Below, piece by piece: positions 60,479-64,000 of a DNA stretch of 64,000 nt. The stretch covers positions 577,208 through 641,207 of the forward strand of contig NZ_SRSF01000002.1 in assembly GCF_004803465.1 (NCBI RefSeq), in the 5' to 3' direction. The position numbers and the translations under genes are program-made. Source of the stretch: Neolewinella litorea. Lineage in GTDB: Bacteria > Bacteroidota > Bacteroidia > Chitinophagales > Saprospiraceae. Within the stretch, counting starts at the first letter, position 1; the number at the start of each line of letters is the position of its first letter. The notes under the pieces were generated by a model. That model was not told the origin of the DNA and did not search any database. It was given only the letters and a program-made list of their open reading frames with translations.

Positions 60479-61966
60479 TCAGTTGGGATAGGTTCGGACG
60501 CCCCGGAAACCGTGCGTTTCCCCAGCGGTGAAATTTGCCGCGGCGAACTCGCGCGACGACACGCGCAGGGCGCTGCGCGCGCTGAGAAAGGAACCGCCCC
60601 GGCTTCCGTATCCGACGCCGCTCAGGGGCCAGTTCAGAATATCGGCCAGCCCCCCCGGCGATACTTCCCCGTCCCCGTGCAGGCCCGTATAAGATCTTCC
60701 CGCGGCGTCACCGGCGGTCACGACCAATTCGCTGAGGTTACCCGATAATTCGAGAATGCCGTAGTAACTCCCCCCGCTGGAAGTGCGCGAAAAGCGCGTC
60801 CCGCTGGCGGCAAAGGCGCCTACCCGCACTGGCCCGTTGAGGATCTCCAGGTCGATGCGCAGCCGGTTGCCCATGTACAGTCCGTTCCCTTCGGTTTCGG
60901 AGATGTCGTCGGCGTTGGCAACGCCTTCGTTGGGGTTGTTGTGTCCGCTGACGGCGTAGGCCGTCGTATTGATGGAGGCGTTGCCCCAGGCGTATTCCCG
61001 CGGGATGGGATAGGTGGTGCCGCGGCATGCCTTTTCGTACTCCAGTTCAGTCATCGGCCGCAGGCCGGTCCAGTCGAGATAAGCCAGCATCTGGTCTACG
61101 GATAGAAAGGATACCGGCACGTAGGGGCAGCTGGTGGCCGCCGGGTTACTGCCGTCCCAGCAGAAGGCATTGCGGAAGAGCGACAGGTTGGCGCACAGGG
61201 TGCCCTCCGCCGACAGGTCAAGCGTGACCTGAGCCGCTGCCGGCTGCCGATTGAAGAACTGTACGTATTGATGCTGCGAAGCCTCGTATTTCATGCAGTA
61301 GAACCCCTGGTGGCCTTTCGGGTATTGGGGCCCCAGGTAGCCGGTGAGGGTGCCGGAAGGGATCGCTCCGACGAAATTCAGGTCACCGGTGAGCGTCCCG
61401 ATGCGCATGCTGTTTTCGGACATCACTTCGTAGGGCCCGGTGCTCAGGGGCAGCCATTCGTCCATGCGGTAAAATTCAGCGATATCGCCACCGTCGGCGC
61501 CGAGGTAATAGGCCCCTTCCGGTACGTAGACCATCTCGATCGCATATACCTCGACGATGACTAGGTCGCCATCGGTCACGCCGTCGGCTCCGTAGTCCCA
61601 GAGTACTTCGATCCCAGTGTGGAGCACGTCGCCGACCCCGGCTGCGGAACGGTACACAAAGGCTCCAATGTTATCGCTGGTGATATCAACGGTGGTTCCG
61701 GAGGGGACGCTCACCGTGTCGGTCAGCGATGCGTGGTGCCAGGAGCCATTGCCGATGCGGTACTTTACGAAAACCCACCCGGCATCCCAGTTGAGCGGGG
61801 CAGAGTTCACGCGCCAGGAGTTCTCCCAGCTTACATCGAAACGTATGATGCGGGTCTGGTTGTTGAGGTCGCGGTCTCCAAGGTTCACGTTCGCCACGTC
61901 AATGTTATTGGCGTGGAGTGCGTGCACCGTGACCGCCAGCAGGGTCAGGGTCAACAAGCGGAACAT
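60479..61966 (-). CDS. Secreted SUMF1/formylglycine-generating-enzyme-like protein
   Basis: The product has 495 residues from ATG 61966 (MFRLLTLTLLAVTVHALHAN), with a signal peptide. Residues about 25-170 are a beta-sandwich (IRFDVSWENSWRVNSAPLNW). From about 175 comes a SUMF1/FGE-sulfatase domain: MVYVPEGAYYLGADGG, FYCMKYEASQHQYVQFFN, VSFLSVDQMLAYLDWTGLRP, MTELEYEKACRG and a C-terminal SRGGSFLSARSALRVSSREF. The copper-binding Cys pair of true formylglycine generators is not evident near the C-terminus, so it is probably a non-catalytic or carbohydrate-binding relative, as is common for SUMF1-domain T9SS-associated proteins. It is co-directional with the T9SS gene 20 bp downstream. Confidence 0.85.
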   Translation of the reverse strand: MFRLLTLTLLAVTVHALHANNIDVANVNLGDRDLNNQTRIIRFDVSWENSWRVNSAPLNWDAGWVFVKYRIGNGSWHHASLTDTVSVPSGTTVDITSDNIGAFVYRSAAGVGDVLHTGIEVLWDYGADGVTDGDLVIVEVYAIEMVYVPEGAYYLGADGGDIAEFYRMDEWLPLSTGPYEVMSENSMRIGTLTGDLNFVGAIPSGTLTGYLGPQYPKGHQGFYCMKYEASQHQYVQFFNRQPAAAQVTLDLSAEGTLCANLSLFRNAFCWDGSNPAATSCPYVPVSFLSVDQMLAYLDWTGLRPMTELEYEKACRGTTYPIPREYAWGNASINTTAYAVSGHNNPNEGVANADDISETEGNGLYMGNRLRIDLEILNGPVRVGAFAASGTRFSRTSSGGSYYGILELSGNLSELVVTAGDAAGRSYTGLHGDGEVSPGGLADILNWPLSGVGYGSRGGSFLSARSALRVSSREFAAANFTAGETHGFRGVRTYPN

Positions 61967-62201
61967 AAGTGAGTGGAAGGGGGATCCCAATAGGGACCCC
62001 GGGGGTGTTTAGGTATTTGATTTCCGGAACAGCAGCCCGGGTTAGGTGCAGGTATAACTCCCAAAAACCCCTGACTATTACTCACTTAACAAATTAAATA
62101 CCGGACAGGAAGCAAAGCACAAAATGATGTACATACACCATTGTTACCGACACTAATCTAATTAAGGTACACTTGTGCGGCTACACATTTTGCCGGCTGC
62201 T

Positions 62202-62209
62202 TATCTTGA
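62202..62209 (+). promoter_or_regulatory. -7-like box TATCTTGA, 5 nt before ATG 62215
   Basis: TATCTTGA fits TAnnTTTG with two mismatches and ends five bases before the start codon of the polysaccharide deacetylase gene. No -33 TTG at 17-21 bp is seen. Confidence 0.35.
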
Positions 62210-62214
62210 CCCTC

Positions 62215-63561
62215 ATGCAGACCTGTCCATTCTTTTCCATCTTTACATGGCGTACGATCCTGATCCCAGCGCTCCTTATACTTTCCGTGCCCCTGCGGTC
62301 CCAGGCACCAGGCACCACGGTGATCGAGCGGTGGCCCGACGGCAAGCGGGGGGCGGTCTCCATTACTTTTGACGACGGCATCATTACCCAGTTCACCGTC
62401 GCGCGTCCGATTTTGGACAGCCTGGAGCTCGACGCCACCTTTTACGTCATTACTGGCAAGATCGAGGGATCGGGGCAGGGCAAATTCATCGGTCGCCCCC
62501 CAGCGGAGATCATTGCAGAGACTGCCAGGATTCCCACCGATTCAACCAACCTCTTTGAGCGGGCCTCCCTGATTGCCTTCACCGGAACCACCGAAGCCGT
62601 GGATTACCATTCCAGGGTCGGCTCCGCATACGAAAGCGGCCGGGCCGACGAGGCCTACCGCCTGTTGGATGAGGCCTACCGCAAACTGCGGGAGGGTAGC
62701 CTGCGGAATACCGACGACGTGGTCTTCCACGACAATCCGGTAGATACCACCAGCTGGGATGACCTGCGCGCTTACCAGGCGGCCGGACACGAGATCGCCA
62801 GCCACACCGTGACCCACCCGCGCCTGGCGGTGCTCGACGAAGCGAACATGCTGTACGAGCTCGGGCAAAGTAAGGCGGACATCGCCCGGGAGCTCGGCGA
62901 AGCCGCCACCTTCACGGCCGAGGGGCCGTACGGCACCGAGGACGAGCGGGTGATGCACTACGCGCACACCGTCTACCCCGCCCTGCGCAACCGTATGCCC
63001 ACCCCCTACCTGGCGGAACTCAACCGCGGCAGCCGCGAAAATCCGGGCGACCAGGAGGAGGAATACGTCCAGTGGCAACGCGGCCCCGTGGATGCCACGA
63101 CCTTGCAAGAGATGAAAGCCTGGGTAGATACCACGCTGGCCCACGATAACGTCTGGCTCGTAGAGGTCTTTCACGGGGTTGACGACTACGGGTGGGCCGC
63201 CCGCCCCGCCGCCGAACTCCGGGAATACTTCACCTACATCAAGGAGCGAGAGGACCGACTCTGGATCGCACCCTTCGCCACCGTCACGAAGTATGTGCGC
63301 GAAAGACAGGGAGGTACAGTCAGCAGCATCCACGAAGGAGAAAGCCTGCTGGTGGCCGTGCACACCGAACTCGATACCGCCACCTACAACGTTCCCTTGA
63401 GCCTCAAAACCTACCTGCCCGACGGATGGGCCGGGGCCGAACTTACCCGCTCTACGACGGGCAATCCCGTTGCCTTGCCGGTACACCGCGATGCCCACGG
63501 TCGCCGCTACGTGCGCTACGCACTGCGCCCGGTAGAGCGAGGCGTACTTCATCGACGGTAA
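62215..63561 (+). CDS. Secreted polysaccharide deacetylase (NodB homology) family protein
   Basis: The product has 448 residues from ATG 62215 (MQTCPFFSIFTWRTILIPAL), with a signal peptide ending near RSQA. The frame is open upstream to a TTG at 62173, but a -7-like box sits just before the ATG. NodB motif 1 is SITFDDGI (catalytic base and metal Asp), and motif 2 is EIASHTVTHPRL with both metal His. Between them is an atypical insertion of about 100 residues. A C-terminal beta-domain (SLKTYLPDGWAGAEL) follows. It removes N- or O-acyl groups from a polysaccharide outside the cytoplasm; the substrate is unknown. It is divergent from the SUMF1-like gene. Confidence 0.9.
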   Translation: MQTCPFFSIFTWRTILIPALLILSVPLRSQAPGTTVIERWPDGKRGAVSITFDDGIITQFTVARPILDSLELDATFYVITGKIEGSGQGKFIGRPPAEIIAETARIPTDSTNLFERASLIAFTGTTEAVDYHSRVGSAYESGRADEAYRLLDEAYRKLREGSLRNTDDVVFHDNPVDTTSWDDLRAYQAAGHEIASHTVTHPRLAVLDEANMLYELGQSKADIARELGEAATFTAEGPYGTEDERVMHYAHTVYPALRNRMPTPYLAELNRGSRENPGDQEEEYVQWQRGPVDATTLQEMKAWVDTTLAHDNVWLVEVFHGVDDYGWAARPAAELREYFTYIKEREDRLWIAPFATVTKYVRERQGGTVSSIHEGESLLVAVHTELDTATYNVPLSLKTYLPDGWAGAELTRSTTGNPVALPVHRDAHGRRYVRYALRPVERGVLHRR

Positions 63562-63701
63562 TTGCGGTAGACCATGCCCCTACCACCACGCCACTGAGGC
63601 CGGCTTCCAACCGGGTCGGTCCGGCACCTGCGGCCGCGCCCCCGAGCGATTTACTTAATGAGTATTCCCGTAACACGGAGGGCCGCCGACCGGTCAGAAA
63701 A

Positions 63702-64000
63702 GAAACCGTTTCAAAAAGTGTGTCACGATAAGAACCAATAACTTTCGTAACACACTACAAGCACCATGGAAAACGAAGAATTCGATATGGAAGCCTTCCG
63801 CGAGGAGGCGATTAAGAAGCTACAAGCGGGCGAAGGCCTGCTGGGTGAGGGGGGAGCCTTCACCCCTTTGCTCAAGTCCTTTCTGGAGCAGGCACTGGAC
63901 GGTGAGCTGGACGCTCACTTAGCCGATAAAGACGAACCAAATCGCAAAAATGGCCGTGGCAAGAAGCGCATCCGCACCTCGTTGGGCGAAGTGGAGATCG
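63702..64000 (+). mobile_element. IS256-family insertion sequence, left part (cut by window edge)
   Basis: A transposase of the IS256/mutator type begins at 63766 and runs off the edge. The 64 bp before it start with GAAACCGTTTCAAAAAGTGT and contain an AGTGTGTCAC/GTAACACACT inverted pair around a TAACTTTC box, as expected for the terminal region. The exact left end is not certain because the right terminal repeat and any target duplication are outside the window. Confidence 0.8.
63766..64000 (+). CDS. IS256-family transposase, N-terminal part
   Basis: ATG 63766 opens a frame of 78 codons with no stop before the edge. Residues about 20-75 read GEGLLGEGGAFTPLLKSFLE, then ALDGELDAHLADKDE, NRKNGRGKKRIRTSLGEVEI. 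These are the standard N-terminal segments of IS256-type (mutator) transposases (G-x-G-x-F-T/P-L, E-x-x-L-x-G-E-L/M-D-x-H-L, N-R-x-N-G). The DDE catalytic residues lie beyond the window, so intactness cannot be judged. It moves its own element by a copy-out/paste-in mechanism. Confidence 0.93.
   Translation, partial: MENEEFDMEAFREEAIKKLQAGEGLLGEGGAFTPLLKSFLEQALDGELDAHLADKDEPNRKNGRGKKRIRTSLGEVEI

Overview
The window looks like a chromosomal segment of a high-GC member of the Bacteroidota, most likely of the Saprospiraceae/Lewinella type; that placement is inferred from gene content, not from a marker tree. The evidence is a SusC/SusD pair, several secreted proteins with type IX secretion (T9SS) C-terminal sorting domains, many lipoproteins, a CarboxypepD_reg-type TonB-dependent receptor, group II geranylgeranylglyceryl-phosphate synthase, DUF4292, and promoter-like -7 boxes of the TAnnTTTG class instead of strong Shine-Dalgarno sites.

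Layout. 0-25 kb: mixed envelope, regulatory and unknown genes. These are a PQQ sugar dehydrogenase cut by the left edge, an exported TPR-CHAT lipoprotein, a TonB-dependent receptor, an FAD oxidoreductase paired with an unknown protein, a 7TM adenylate/guanylate cyclase, an M48 protease, a DUF3298 lipoprotein, a DUF1206 membrane protein, an ECF-type sigma factor with its putative membrane regulator, and a large AsmA-like protein. 25-30.4 kb: a susCD nutrient-uptake pair. 30.8-34.9 kb: class I ribonucleotide reductase (nrdB-nrdA), with a four-helix-bundle gene between imperfect 71-bp inverted repeats wedged between the two subunit genes. 35.17-35.37 kb: a dense cluster of DnaA boxes with an AT-rich stretch, a good oriC candidate. 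35.4-41.4 kb: a 1297-residue thrombospondin-type-3/PKD/T9SS surface protein lying between two copies of a composite tandem-repeat block (about 83-bp units followed by about 90-bp units). 41.4-49 kb: serine hydrolase, FKBP-like/TPR protein, unknown protein, pyruvate kinase, TPR protein and DUF4292 lipoprotein. 49-64 kb: type II NADH dehydrogenase, GGGP synthase, tRNA-Leu(GAG), nitroreductase, isoaspartyl peptidase, MlaFE-like ABC transporter, beta-helix lipoprotein, glutamate 5-kinase, a GT39-like membrane protein, T9SS and SUMF1-like secreted proteins, a polysaccharide deacetylase, and an IS256-family element cut by the right edge.

The most unusual content is in repeats and non-coding structure. 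Two unlinked arrays of 25-26-bp units each carry a perfect or near-perfect palindrome (GCGGCCTCAGGCCGC type) in which stem changes are compensated on the other arm, which argues for selection on a hairpin. The composite blocks on either side of the surface-protein gene also keep hairpin potential between variants. At least six genes have a TAnCTTTG-like box ending only 4-5 nt before the start codon, suggesting leaderless or nearly leaderless transcription. No CRISPR array, rRNA operon or prophage was seen.
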